This document shows positions 7,314 through 16,257 of a DNA stretch of 64,000 nucleotides, piece by piece. The stretch comes from Hymenobacter aranciens (GTDB lineage: Bacteria > Bacteroidota > Bacteroidia > Cytophagales > Hymenobacteraceae), in assembly GCF_030580865.1 (NCBI RefSeq), contig NZ_JAUQSY010000016.1, positions 62,001-126,000 of the forward strand. Reading direction: 5' to 3'. The notes beneath the pieces are model-generated. The model did not search any database. It had not been told where the DNA came from and saw only the letters and a program-made list of their open reading frames with translations. Positions within the stretch are counted from its first letter, which is position 1, and each line of letters starts with the position of its first letter. The position numbers and the translations under genes were made by a program.

Positions 7314-8849
7314 ATGTCGCAACGCCCCATTCGTGCCGCCCTGCTTTCCGTGTATCACAAAGACCGTCTGGCCCCGCTGGTGCAGCTGCTCAAGCAGCAC
7401 GGCGTCACGCTGTACTCGACCGGCGGCACGCAGAAATTTCTGGAAGATGAAGGCGCCGAAGTGGTGGCCGTGGAAAGCCTCACCGGCTTCCCTGAGGTAT
7501 TCGGTGGCCGCGTGAAAACCCTGCATCCCAAAGTATTCGGCGGCATCCTGCACCGCCGCCACGAAGACGCTGACCTGGCTCAGGCCGCTGCGCACGGCAT
7601 CCCGCCCATCGACCTGGTAGTAGTCGACCTTTACCCCTTCGAGGAAACCGTAGCCAGCGGCGCCCCCGAGGCCGACGTGATTGAGAAAATCGACATCGGC
7701 GGCATTTCGCTGCTGCGCGCCGCCGCCAAAAACTACCGCGACGTGCTGGTAGTGAGCAGCCGCGACCAGTACGCCGCCGTCACCGAGCTGCTGAGCGCCA
7801 AAAACGCCAGCACCGACCTCGACGACCGCCGTCACTACGCGGCAGCAGCCTTCGCTGCCACCAGCCACTACGACACCGAGATTTTCAAATACGTCAGCCA
7901 GGACACCGCCGTGGCCGGCACTCAGCTGCGCCTCAGCCAACAGCCCGGTACCCCCCTGCGCTACGGCGAAAACCCCCACCAGGCCGGCACTTTCTATGGC
8001 GACCTCACTGCTCTCTTCGACCAGCTGCACGGCAAGCAGCTCAGCTACAACAACCTCGTGGACGTGGACGCCGCCGTGGCCCTGATGGCCGAGTTCACCG
8101 ACGGTGAGCCCGCCTGCGCCATCCTCAAGCACACCAACGCCTGCGGCGTGGCCCAGGCCGCCACCCTCCACGAGGCCTATGCCAACGCCCTGGCCTGCGA
8201 CCCCGTGTCGGCCTTCGGCGGCGTTATCATCGTGAACAAGGAAGTGGATGTGACCACCGCCGAAGAGCTCAACAAGCTGTTCTTCGAAGTGCTGATTGCG
8301 CCCGGCTTCGCCGCCGATGCCCTGCCGGTGCTGCAGAGCAAGAAAAACCGCATCCTGCTGCTGCAGAAGCCCGTCGAGTTTCCGCAAAAGCAAGTGAAAA
8401 CCCTGCTCAACGGCTTCATCGAGCAGGATTTCGACCGCGTAGTGGAAGGCGCGGCCGAGTTCCGCACCGTCACCCAATCGGCCCCCACGGCCGAGGAAAC
8501 GGCCGCTCTGGAGTTCGCCCTCAAAATCTGCAAGCACACCAAGAGCAACACCATCGTGCTGGCCCGCGCCGGCCAGCTGCTGGCCTCCGGTGTCGGCCAG
8601 ACCTCGCGCGTGGACGCCTTGCGCCAGGCCATCGAGAAGGCCGCCAGCTTCGGCTTCGACCTGCACGGCGCCGTGATGGCCTCTGACGCCTTCTTCCCCT
8701 TCCCCGACTGCGTGGAAATTGCGGGCGCCGCCGGTATCCGCGCCGTGGTGCAGCCCGGCGGCTCCATAAAGGACGCCGACAGCATCAAAGCCGCCGACGA
8801 CCTGGGCATGGCCATGGTGCTGACGGGCGTGCGACACTTTAAGCACTAG
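7314..8849 (+). CDS. purH: Bifunctional AICAR transformylase / IMP cyclohydrolase
   Basis: A 511-residue cytoplasmic enzyme for the last two steps of purine synthesis: formylation of AICAR by 10-formyl-tetrahydrofolate, then cyclisation to IMP. The N-terminal methylglyoxal-synthase-like domain contains VTLYSTGGTQKFL and GGRVKTLHPKVFGGIL. The C-terminal transformylase domain holds RYGENPHQAG, GKQLSYNNLVD and ILKHTNACGVA, and ends with the conserved SIKAADDLGMAMVLTGVRHF. Length is normal for the family. The ATG at 7314 lies 38 bases after a clear promoter. Confidence 0.97.
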   Translation: MSQRPIRAALLSVYHKDRLAPLVQLLKQHGVTLYSTGGTQKFLEDEGAEVVAVESLTGFPEVFGGRVKTLHPKVFGGILHRRHEDADLAQAAAHGIPPIDLVVVDLYPFEETVASGAPEADVIEKIDIGGISLLRAAAKNYRDVLVVSSRDQYAAVTELLSAKNASTDLDDRRHYAAAAFAATSHYDTEIFKYVSQDTAVAGTQLRLSQQPGTPLRYGENPHQAGTFYGDLTALFDQLHGKQLSYNNLVDVDAAVALMAEFTDGEPACAILKHTNACGVAQAATLHEAYANALACDPVSAFGGVIIVNKEVDVTTAEELNKLFFEVLIAPGFAADALPVLQSKKNRILLLQKPVEFPQKQVKTLLNGFIEQDFDRVVEGAAEFRTVTQSAPTAEETAALEFALKICKHTKSNTIVLARAGQLLASGVGQTSRVDALRQAIEKAASFGFDLHGAVMASDAFFPFPDCVEIAGAAGIRAVVQPGGSIKDADSIKAADDLGMAMVLTGVRHFKH

Positions 8850-8856
8850 AACGACA

Positions 8857-9040
8857 AACTCCCCTCCTTTTCAAGGAGGGGATGTGAGGCGCGAAGAGCG
8901 CCGAACGGGGGTGGTTAGGCGGGACCGCGCCGTCAGAACGACGCAGTAATCAATTCGATTTGCGCGAAAGCCCTGCCGACGCCTAACCACCCCCGTTGCG
9001 CTTGCAGCGCAACATCCCCTCCTTGAAAAGGAGGGGAGTT
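8857..9040. repeat. Long inverted repeat, CCCCTCC family, between purH and mreB
   Basis: The outer 29 bases (8857-8885 and 9012-9040) are perfect reverse complements. Each is itself a hairpin, CCCCTCC/GGAGGGG. A second GC hairpin and the shared sequence CGGGGGTGGTTAGGC come next on each side. The centre (about 8934-8950) contains GAACGACGCAGTAAT, the core found in other repeat families. The same element with a diverged centre is at 58307-58530. Confidence 0.9.
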
Positions 9041-9050
9041 AATCCTGCCG

Positions 9051-9058
9051 TACCTTTG
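9051..9058 (+). promoter_or_regulatory. mreB -7 element
   Basis: TACCTTTG matches the Bacteroidota -7 box and lies about 55 bases upstream of the mreB ATG, immediately after the inverted repeat. The nearest TTG (9023-9025) is inside the repeat arm at a longer-than-usual 25-base distance, so the -33 box is uncertain. Confidence 0.55.
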
Positions 9059-9112
9059 CCCATTATTTTGCGCCGACCACCACGGCCTATCCGCTATTAA
9101 TCCCTCAACCCT

Positions 9113-10138
9113 ATGGGTTTCTTCAATTTCCTGACCAGCGACATCGCCATCGACCTGGGCACGGCCAATACGCTCATCATTCACAACGACAAAATCGTGG
9201 TGGATGAGCCGAGCATCATTGCCAAAGACCGCACCACCAACAAGGTGATTGCTGTCGGCAGCAAGGCCCAGCAGATGCACGAGAAAACCCACGATAACAT
9301 CAAAACCATCCGGCCCCTGAAGGACGGCGTTATCGCCGACTTCCACGCCGCCGAGGAAATGATTAAGGGTTTGATTAAGCTGATTGACAACAAGTCGCGC
9401 CTGTTTCAGCCCTCGCACCGCATGGTGATTTGCATCCCCTCGGGCATCACCGAGGTGGAGAAACGCGCCGTACGGGACTCGGCCGAGCACGCCGGGGCCA
9501 AGGAAGTGTGGATGATTCAGGAGCCGATGGCAGCGGCCATTGGGATTGGGATTGACGTGCAGCAACCCGTTGGCTCGATGATAATTGACATCGGAGGCGG
9601 CACCACCGAAATTGCCGTTATCGCGCTGTCGGGCATCGTGTGCGACCAGTCGATTAAGACGGCCGGCGACGTCTTCAACCAAGACATTCTCGACTACATG
9701 CGTCGGCAGCACAACCTGCTCATCGGCGAGCGCTCGGCCGAGCGTATCAAAATCGAAGTGGGCGCGGCCCTGACCGAGCTCGACAACCCGCCGGCCGACT
9801 ACGAGGTGCGCGGCCGCGATTTGATGACTGGTATTCCGAAAGTTATCCGCGTCACGTTCTCCGAAATTGCCATTGCGCTGGATAAGTCGGTGGCCAAAAT
9901 CGAGGAAGCCGTGCTGAAAGCGCTCGAAATCTCGCCGCCCGAGCTGTCGGCCGACATTTACGAGAATGGCATTCACCTCACCGGCGGCGGCGCCCTGCTG
10001 CGCGGGCTCGATAAGCGCCTGGCGGCTAAGACCAAGCTGCCTATTCACATTGCCGAAGACCCGCTGCGCGCCGTGGTACGTGGCACGGGCAAGGCCATCA
10101 AGGACATTCCGGCCTACCGGGGCGTGCTGCTGACGTAA
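9113..10138 (+). CDS. mreB: Rod shape-determining protein MreB
   Basis: A 341-residue actin homologue that polymerises under the inner membrane and positions the elongation machinery. IAIDLGTANTLI is the phosphate-1 loop, IDIGGGTTEIAVI the phosphate-2 loop, and GIHLTGGGALLRGL the adenosine loop. Length and order are canonical. It leads the series mreB-mreC-mreD-mrdA, with an inverted repeat between mreB and mreC. Confidence 0.97.
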   Translation: MGFFNFLTSDIAIDLGTANTLIIHNDKIVVDEPSIIAKDRTTNKVIAVGSKAQQMHEKTHDNIKTIRPLKDGVIADFHAAEEMIKGLIKLIDNKSRLFQPSHRMVICIPSGITEVEKRAVRDSAEHAGAKEVWMIQEPMAAAIGIGIDVQQPVGSMIIDIGGGTTEIAVIALSGIVCDQSIKTAGDVFNQDILDYMRRQHNLLIGERSAERIKIEVGAALTELDNPPADYEVRGRDLMTGIPKVIRVTFSEIAIALDKSVAKIEEAVLKALEISPPELSADIYENGIHLTGGGALLRGLDKRLAAKTKLPIHIAEDPLRAVVRGTGKAIKDIPAYRGVLLT

Positions 10139-10158
10139 GGCTTGAGCATTGACAAAAA

Positions 10159-10268
10159 AGAACGTGTCATGCTGAACGCAGTGAAGCATCTTGTCACCGT
10201 AGAACGACGCAGTAATTCATCGTTTTAGCGTGAGAAGATGCTTCACTGCGTTCAGCATAACATGTTCT
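10159..10268. repeat. Inverted repeat, CATGCTGAACGCAG family, between mreB and mreC
   Basis: Left arm 10159-10192 and right arm 10235-10268 are near-perfect reverse complements containing ATGCTGAACGCAGTGAAGCA. The centre has AGAACGACGCAGTAATTCAT, sharing the core of the CCCCTCC family. It lies within a co-directional gene series, so it need not block transcription. Relatives are at 20051 and 60118. Confidence 0.9.
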
Positions 10269-10294
10269 TTGAAAATCACAATTATTAACCACCC

Positions 10295-11233
10295 GTGCGG
10301 AATTTATTCCTCTTCCTGTTTCGATTTCGCGGGGTGCTGGTGTTTAGCTTATTGCAGATAATCAGCCTGTATCTGTACGTTACCAATAGCTCGTACCAGC
10401 GGGCGGCCTTCTTCAACTCGGCCAATACCTACGCGGGCATGCTGCTGGCCCGCCGCACGCAGGTGACCGACTACTTCCACCTGGCCGAGCAAAACCAGGC
10501 GCTACTGGCCGAAAATGCCGGTTTGCGCCAGCAGCTTTTCCGCCCCGACACCACCGGCCGCGAGGCCGACTCGGTGCAGATACCGCCCGACCCGGCCGAT
10601 TCGCTGCACCGGCCGCGCTACCGCCGCCCGGCCGCCCGGCCCGATACCGTGGTGCTGGCGCTGCAGAAGCTGGCGGCCCTCGACCCGGCGTATCCGCTCA
10701 TCCCGGCGCGCGTTATTAATGGGACCTTGCGCAACGTGGACAACTACCTGACGCTGAACGTGGGCTCGGCCAACGGCGTGCAGGCCGGGCAGGGCGTGGT
10801 GGCCAGCAATGGCGTGGTGGGCCGGGTGAAAGTGGTGAGCGAGCACTACGCCACGGTAGCCAGCATACTGCACTCTAAAGTGTTGGTGACGGCCAAAATA
10901 AAGCGTGACGGCACGGTGGGAAGCGTACACTGGCCCGGCGACGACCCCACCGTGGCCCTGCTCGACTACATTCCGCGCCAGAACAAGGTGCTGCGCGGCG
11001 ACACCATTATTACCTCCGGCTACAATTCCATTTTTCCGGAAGGGTTGTTTATTGGCAAGGTCGAGTCGTTTATTAAGGAGCCGGACAAGAACTTCTGGAC
11101 GGTGCGGGTGCGGCTGGGCGTCGATTTCACGCGCCTTACTTACGTGTACGTGGTGCGGCCCCGCGCCAAGGCCGAGCGCGACACGCTGGAAGCCGGCACG
11201 GGCATTAAGCCGGAAGGGGAGGGCAAGCAATGA
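10295..11233 (+). CDS. mreC: Rod shape-determining protein MreC
   Basis: A 312-residue inner-membrane protein with a large periplasmic part. One transmembrane segment (about 10-30, VLVFSLLQIISLYLYV) is followed by a coiled coil (about 60-85, AEQNQALLAENAGLRQQL). The beta-rich MreC core (about 140-290) includes the SANGVQAGQGVVASNGVVGRV stretch. GTG at 10295 is the start. It overlaps mreD by four bases (ATGA), indicating translational coupling. Confidence 0.93.
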   Translation: MRNLFLFLFRFRGVLVFSLLQIISLYLYVTNSSYQRAAFFNSANTYAGMLLARRTQVTDYFHLAEQNQALLAENAGLRQQLFRPDTTGREADSVQIPPDPADSLHRPRYRRPAARPDTVVLALQKLAALDPAYPLIPARVINGTLRNVDNYLTLNVGSANGVQAGQGVVASNGVVGRVKVVSEHYATVASILHSKVLVTAKIKRDGTVGSVHWPGDDPTVALLDYIPRQNKVLRGDTIITSGYNSIFPEGLFIGKVESFIKEPDKNFWTVRVRLGVDFTRLTYVYVVRPRAKAERDTLEAGTGIKPEGEGKQ

Positions 11234-11757
11234 AAGAGCTAGGAACGGTTGCCATTCAGCTGATTCGCTTTGCGATATACGCTGTGGTGCATGTGCTGCT
11301 TATCAGCCGGCTGGTGCTGTTTGATTTGGGCTGGTGCTTTTTTTACCTGGGCTTTCTGCTGTTTTTGCCCTTGGGCACACCCATCGTGGTGCAACTGCTG
11401 CTGTCGTTCGTGATGGGGCTGACGATGGATATTTTCTACGACACCGGCGGGTTGCATGCGGCGGCGGCGCTGCTGCTGGGCTACCTGCGCCCCTGGGTGC
11501 TGCGCCTGCTTACGCCCCGCGACGGCTACGACGCCCAGGACTCGGTGAACGTGCACCAGATGGGCTGGCAGTGGTTTGCGGTGTACCTGCTGCTGCTGGT
11601 GCTCATTCACCACGTCACGTTTTTCGTGCTGGAACTGGGCAGCTTCCAGCATTTTGGCCAGACGCTGGGAAAGATTTTGACCAGCGTGCTGTTTACCAGC
11701 CTCGCGCTGCTGATTGTGCAGCTGCTGTTTTTCCCGGTGCGGCGGGGGCGGCAGTAG
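11230..11757 (+). CDS. mreD: Rod shape-determining protein MreD
   Basis: A 175-residue integral membrane protein with about five hydrophobic segments, for example around 8-28 and 125-150, typical of MreD in length and topology. Assignment rests on hydropathy and on its place directly after mreC with an ATGA overlap. An AT-rich inverted repeat separates it from mrdA. Confidence 0.88.
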   Translation: MKELGTVAIQLIRFAIYAVVHVLLISRLVLFDLGWCFFYLGFLLFLPLGTPIVVQLLLSFVMGLTMDIFYDTGGLHAAAALLLGYLRPWVLRLLTPRDGYDAQDSVNVHQMGWQWFAVYLLLLVLIHHVTFFVLELGSFQHFGQTLGKILTSVLFTSLALLIVQLLFFPVRRGRQ

Positions 11758-11760
11758 GGA

Positions 11761-11882
11761 AATTATGAATTATAAGTTATGAATTATGAGTTGGCCGTTC
11801 GGGTATAGTGTCGACAGCTTGTAGTCCATGCACGAAAAGGCTCTTTTCGCAGTTTATAATTCATAACTTATAATTCATAATT
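11761..11882. repeat. Intergenic inverted repeat with AT-rich tandem-repeat arms (mreD / mrdA gap)
   Basis: Arms 11761-11787 and 11856-11882 are perfect reverse complements built from repeated ATTATGAATT/ATAAGTT units. The centre is ordinary GC-rich sequence. It occupies the whole gap between two co-directional cell-shape genes. The arm units resemble those at 56834-57057. Confidence 0.9.
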
Positions 11883-11888
11883 CTCAAC

Positions 11889-13724
11889 GTGCAATACCTC
11901 GAAGGCCGCAAATACGTCGTGCAGGGCATTTTCCTGGCCGTGGCACTGCTGTTTGCGGGGCGCTTGTTTTACATGCAGGTGCTGGACGATACCTACAAGC
12001 TGGCCGCCGACCGCAACACCCTGCAGCGCATCGTGCAGATTCCCTTCCGCGGCCTCATCTACGACCGCAAGGACCAGCTGCTGGTGCAGAACACGCCCGT
12101 GTATGACCTTATGGTGGTGCCCCGCGAGGTAAAAGGGCTTGATACCATGCGATTGTGCCAGCTGCTGCAGTTACCGCAGGACGAGCTGCGCGCCAGCCTG
12201 AAAGCGGCCAAAGCCTACTCCCGCGTGAAAGCCTCGCCGGTGCTGCAAAACCTAAGCACGCCCGACAAAGCCGCCATTGAGGAAAACCTGATTGAGTTTC
12301 CCGGTTTCTACGTGAAAGCGCGCATGGCGCGGGCTTACAAAACCAGTAACTTAGCTCACGCCCTGGGCTACGTGGGAGCCATCACGCCGGCCTTCCTGGA
12401 AAAGCCCAAGTACGCCAAATACGTGCCCGGCGACAACATCGGCATCACCGGGCTGGAGTCGTTTTACGAGCAGACGCTGATGGGGCGGCGCGGCGTGCAG
12501 TACAAGATGGTGAACGTGCGCGGCATCGAAAAAGGCAGCTTTCGCGAAGGCGAGTTCGATACGCTCTCGGTGGCCGGGCAGGATTTGCATTTGAGCATCG
12601 ATGCTGATTTGCAGGCCTATGGCGAGAAGCTGCTGGCGGGCCGGCGCGGCTCTATCGTGGCGCTGGACCCCAAGACGGGCGAAATCCTGGCGTTCATCTC
12701 CGCCCCGCGCTTCGAGCCGAACTTGCTGACGGGCAAGGGCTCGGGCAACCGCTACATGGCCCTGCTGAATAACCCCGACCGGCCCTTATTCAACCGGCCC
12801 TTGCAGGCCACCTACCCGCCGGGGTCAGTATTCAAGCTGGTGAATGAGCTGGTGGCCTTACAGTTGCGGGTGGTGACGCCCAACACGCCCTTCGAGTGCA
12901 ACTGGAAGCTGGTGAAGTGTACGCACCGCCACGAGGCTCCCATCAATGCCAGCATTGCCATCAAGAACAGCTGCAACCCGTACTTCTACCAGGTGATGCG
13001 GGCGGCGGTGCTGCGCGGGCAGAGCAAAAACAAGTTCGAAGACGCCCGCCTGGGCCTGGGGCAGTGGCAGAAAATGGTTAAATCCTTCGGCCTGGGCGAG
13101 AAGCTGGGCGTGGACATGAGCCAGGAAAAGCGCGGCCTCATTCCCTCGCCCGACTACTACGACAAGCGCCTCGGCTACCACCGCTGGGTGTACCGCACGG
13201 TGTACTCACTAAGCATCGGGCAGGGCGAAATCGGCATTACCGGCCTGCAAATGGCTAACCTGATGGCGACTATTGCCAACCGCGGCTGGTATTACACGCC
13301 GCATTTTGTGCGCGGCATCGGCAACGGCGGCCCGCTGCCGCAGTTCCGGGAGAAGCATTACACGGCCGTCGATACGGCGCTGTTCAAATACATCATTCCC
13401 GGTATGCGCGAGGTGGTGGACGGCCGCGGCGGCACCGCCGAATATGCTTCGCTGGCGCAATACGGCATTTCGGTGGCCGGTAAAACCGGCACCGTGCAAA
13501 ATCCCCACGGCGCCGACCACGCCACCTTCGCCGCCTTCGCGCCGGTCGAAGACCCCAAAATCGCCATTGCCGTGTTCATCGAAAACTCCGGTTTCGGCGG
13601 CACCTCGGCGGCCCCGGCGGCGGGCCTGATGATGGAGCGCTACCTGCGCGGCAAGGTGCTGCCCGGCCGAAAAATATGGGAAGACTGGATTATGTTTGGC
13701 GACTTCAACAAGCGCCGGCACTAG
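11889..13724 (+). CDS. mrdA: Penicillin-binding protein 2 (peptidoglycan transpeptidase)
   Basis: A 611-residue class B penicillin-binding protein that cross-links peptidoglycan during elongation. One N-terminal transmembrane helix (about 10-28) is followed by the PBP dimerisation domain (RGLIYDRKDQLLVQNTPVYD) and the transpeptidase domain. The latter has YPPGSVFK (SxxK, Ser near 313), NSCNP (SxN, near 361) and AGKTGTVQ (KTG, near 532). GTG at 11889 is the start. rodA, the usual partner, does not follow here. Confidence 0.95.
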   Translation: MQYLEGRKYVVQGIFLAVALLFAGRLFYMQVLDDTYKLAADRNTLQRIVQIPFRGLIYDRKDQLLVQNTPVYDLMVVPREVKGLDTMRLCQLLQLPQDELRASLKAAKAYSRVKASPVLQNLSTPDKAAIEENLIEFPGFYVKARMARAYKTSNLAHALGYVGAITPAFLEKPKYAKYVPGDNIGITGLESFYEQTLMGRRGVQYKMVNVRGIEKGSFREGEFDTLSVAGQDLHLSIDADLQAYGEKLLAGRRGSIVALDPKTGEILAFISAPRFEPNLLTGKGSGNRYMALLNNPDRPLFNRPLQATYPPGSVFKLVNELVALQLRVVTPNTPFECNWKLVKCTHRHEAPINASIAIKNSCNPYFYQVMRAAVLRGQSKNKFEDARLGLGQWQKMVKSFGLGEKLGVDMSQEKRGLIPSPDYYDKRLGYHRWVYRTVYSLSIGQGEIGITGLQMANLMATIANRGWYYTPHFVRGIGNGGPLPQFREKHYTAVDTALFKYIIPGMREVVDGRGGTAEYASLAQYGISVAGKTGTVQNPHGADHATFAAFAPVEDPKIAIAVFIENSGFGGTSAAPAAGLMMERYLRGKVLPGRKIWEDWIMFGDFNKRRH

Positions 13725-13827
13725 CATTAGTATCGTTAAGGCAAGCCAGCTGCCAAGCTGCAATAGCTCGCAGGTGTTAACTTTAGGGTAAATACTATTC
13801 CAGTTATCGTTAGCTGTCCACCGTCTA

Positions 13828-14382
13828 TTGAAAGCCCTGCGCCTACTCCTGTTGCTGCCGTTGATGAGTATGACCAAGTGTCTGCAGCAGCCAGCCCCTA
13901 CCTTCAAATTACCTCCGGCTACGCAGCGCGGAGCTAACGTTATTGGCTTCGTAACCGGCGGCCGGATATGGCGCAGCTATGGGGAATACAATTACGATTC
14001 GACGCTGTACGGCAATAATTTACGGGCCTACCGTAGCCGCTTTGGGAATTTCTACCTGCAGGCTCGTCAAGAGGCGAAGGACGTAGACGAGTCGTTGCGC
14101 ATCACACTCGATACCTTGGTCCAAGTTGGTACCTATCAGTTCAATCCCCGGCCGGATGTGACGACTAGCAGCCATATTTCCCGAGAGCTGGAATTTATGG
14201 AGAACTACAGAGTTTACAGCTCGCGGGCCAATGGCAGCACGGCCACGCTGACTATCACTTCCCTCGACACAATGCAACACATCATCGCCGGTACTTTTTC
14301 GGCCCGGCTGCGAAGCACTAACGATACGACAACCAGAGTAGTTACCCTTTCAGATGGGCGGTTTGATGTGCGTTATTATTAG
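13828..14382 (+). CDS. Exported protein of unknown function
   Basis: A 184-residue protein I do not recognise. The N-terminus (ALRLLLLLPLMSMTKC) is a signal sequence, and the cysteine at about 18 could be lipidated although the preceding MTK is a poor lipobox. The mature part is rich in beta-prone and polar residues and alternates YxxxxSR and TxTIT segments, suggesting a small beta sandwich. The likely start is TTG at 13828; no ATG precedes the signal core. Base composition is clearly less GC-rich than its neighbours, hinting at a later acquisition. A hairpin follows it. Confidence 0.6.
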   Translation: MKALRLLLLLPLMSMTKCLQQPAPTFKLPPATQRGANVIGFVTGGRIWRSYGEYNYDSTLYGNNLRAYRSRFGNFYLQARQEAKDVDESLRITLDTLVQVGTYQFNPRPDVTTSSHISRELEFMENYRVYSSRANGSTATLTITSLDTMQHIIAGTFSARLRSTNDTTTRVVTLSDGRFDVRYY

Positions 14383-14423
14383 CGTAACAAACTGCTAGAT
14401 AGCAAAATGATTTGGAAAACATG

Positions 14424-14456
14424 AAGCCCGGTTTCTGGTGCAGAAGCCGGGCTTTA
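14424..14456. terminator. Hairpin between convergent genes
   Basis: AGCCCGGTTTCT (14425-14436) pairs with AGAAGCCGGGCT (14442-14453) and is followed by TTAT. It lies between the converging unknown gene and the sugar symporter and probably ends both transcripts. The T-tract is short. Confidence 0.65.
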
Positions 14457-14480
14457 TGTTATAAACCTGCCAAAAACAGG

Positions 14481-16190
14481 CTACCAGAACTTAATATACA
14501 GTGCCGAGATAACCAGCAGCAGCAGCACAATCTGCATAATCTGCGCGGGCTTGACGCGGAACTGGCCTGGCTCCAGCGGAATGGCTTTTGGGTTGATGGC
14601 CGGGCCGGCTAGGCTCAGCACCACCATTAGAATGGTAGTGAAGAAGAACGACAAACCCATGCTTACCAGGAAAGGGATTTCATACACGCCGTCGGCGTTT
14701 TTGAAAGCCGAGTACAGCAGCGTTTCGGGACCGAACAGGCGCGGGGCAAAATCGTTGAACAGCAGCGAGAAACTGAAGCCGGCCAGGATGCCGGCGATGC
14801 CCGCCGTGGCCGTGGTGCGCTTCCAGAACATGCCCAGCAGGAACACCGCCACGATGCCGGGCGAAATGTAACCGGTGTATTTCTGCACGAAGGTGAAGCC
14901 GCCTTCGCCGCCCACGCCGAGCAAATCTTCCCAGGTGAAGAGCACAGCCAACAGCATGGCCAGCAGCACCGTAAGGCGGCCCACCACCACCAGCTGCGTT
15001 TCGGAAGCGTTGGGGCGCAGGTAGCGCTTGTAGATGTCGAGCGTGAAGATGGTCGAAATCGAGTTGACCTTACCGGCCAGCGAGGCCATGATGGCCGCCG
15101 TGAGGGCCGCCAGCGACAAGCCTTTCAGGCCATTAGGCAGGAAGGAAAGGATGGCCGAGTAGGCGTTGTCGGCTTTCAGCGCGCCGCCGACGCTCATTTC
15201 CGCCTGCAGGCTGCCGTGCTGGTGCAGCACGTAGGCCGCAATGCCCGGCACCACCACTACCAGCGGCATCAGCAGCTTGAGCGAAGCGGCAAACAGGATG
15301 CCCGAGCGGGCCGTCTTGAGGTCGGCCCCCAGGGCGCGCTGGGTGATGTATTGGTTACAGCCCCAATAGTTTAGGTTGGCTACCCACTGGCCACCGGCGT
15401 ACATTGCCAGGCCTGGCAAAGCCAGGTAGCGGCTGATTTCAGGTTGCGTGGATTCGGCCGTGGGCTTGGGGAAAATAAGGTGGAAGTGGTCCTGCGCCGA
15501 ATCGAGCATGGCGCCGAAACCGGCCACGGCATTCGGGCCCAGCCCAAATTTCTCACCCACCAGCGTGAGGGCCAGGTAGCTGGTAGCCAGGCCGCCCAGC
15601 AGCAACACCGTTACCTGGATAACGTCGGTGTAGCCCACTACTTTCATGCCGCCCAGCGTAATCAGCACCGCCGATACCGCCAGCCCGATGAGAATCAGGT
15701 GGAAGGTGCCCCCATCGGTAGTGCCCACCAGGTTGTTGATAGCCAGCGCGCCAAGGTAGAGAATAACCGTCAGGTTGACCAGAATGTACAGAAACAGCCA
15801 AAATACGCTCATAATCAGGCTCAGCGTGCTGTTGTAGCGCTGTTCCAGAAACTGCGGCATGGTGTAAATCTTCTGCTTCAGGTAGATGGGCATGAAGAAC
15901 ACCGCTACGAATACCAGCACGATGGCCGCCACCCACTCGTAGGCCGCCACGGCGATGCCCTGGGCAAAGCCGGCGCCGGAAGCGCCGATGAATTGCTCGG
16001 CCGAGATGTTGGAGGCAATCATGCTGGCCCCGATGGCCCACCACGTCAGCGAGCCCTCGGCCAGGAAGTAGTCTTTCGAGTCGAGCTGCGCCGACTGCTT
16101 GCGCTTGTAGATGTAGTAGCCGTAGCCCGATACGCCGATGATGTAGAATAAAAAGACGAGTAAATCGAACGTAGTAAGTCCGTTGCGCAT
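14481..16190 (-). CDS. Sodium:solute symporter (SGLT-like sugar transporter)
   Basis: A 569-residue inner-membrane transporter of the solute:sodium symporter family, with about 13-14 hydrophobic helices along its length. GASMIASNISAEQFIGASGAGF (about 55-76) is the unwound first core helix typical of vSGLT-type sugar carriers. YWGCNQYITQRALG (about 275-288) and SLAALTAAIMASLAGKVNSISTI (about 350-372) are further family landmarks, the last around the sodium site. It follows an aldose epimerase in one operon divergent from galK-galT, so it most likely imports galactose or another PUL sugar with sodium. Confidence 0.9.
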   Translation of the reverse strand: MRNGLTTFDLLVFLFYIIGVSGYGYYIYKRKQSAQLDSKDYFLAEGSLTWWAIGASMIASNISAEQFIGASGAGFAQGIAVAAYEWVAAIVLVFVAVFFMPIYLKQKIYTMPQFLEQRYNSTLSLIMSVFWLFLYILVNLTVILYLGALAINNLVGTTDGGTFHLILIGLAVSAVLITLGGMKVVGYTDVIQVTVLLLGGLATSYLALTLVGEKFGLGPNAVAGFGAMLDSAQDHFHLIFPKPTAESTQPEISRYLALPGLAMYAGGQWVANLNYWGCNQYITQRALGADLKTARSGILFAASLKLLMPLVVVVPGIAAYVLHQHGSLQAEMSVGGALKADNAYSAILSFLPNGLKGLSLAALTAAIMASLAGKVNSISTIFTLDIYKRYLRPNASETQLVVVGRLTVLLAMLLAVLFTWEDLLGVGGEGGFTFVQKYTGYISPGIVAVFLLGMFWKRTTATAGIAGILAGFSFSLLFNDFAPRLFGPETLLYSAFKNADGVYEIPFLVSMGLSFFFTTILMVVLSLAGPAINPKAIPLEPGQFRVKPAQIMQIVLLLLVISALYIKFW

Positions 16191-16221
16191 AAGTTAAGAC
16201 CTTGGAAGTAGTTAAACAGAA

Positions 16222-16252
16222 GGCCCCCGCCCGGTTCGGTAGGGCAGGGGCC
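16222..16252. other. Intra-operon hairpin between aldose epimerase and symporter
   Basis: GGCCCC and GGGGCC plus an inner CCC/GGG pair form a GC-rich stem with no T-run. It sits between two genes of one minus-strand operon and could adjust relative mRNA stability. Confidence 0.5.
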
Positions 16253-16257
16253 AGCGG

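Noticed and set aside
7206..8846. Long open frame of 546 codons antisense to purH
   Set aside because: It mirrors a strongly conserved enzyme in a GC-rich codon context and its translation is low-complexity (Gly, His, Val rich) with no domain.
8933..10189. Minus-strand frame of 418 codons over mreB
   Set aside because: mreB is unmistakable on the plus strand; the antisense frame also runs through an inverted repeat.
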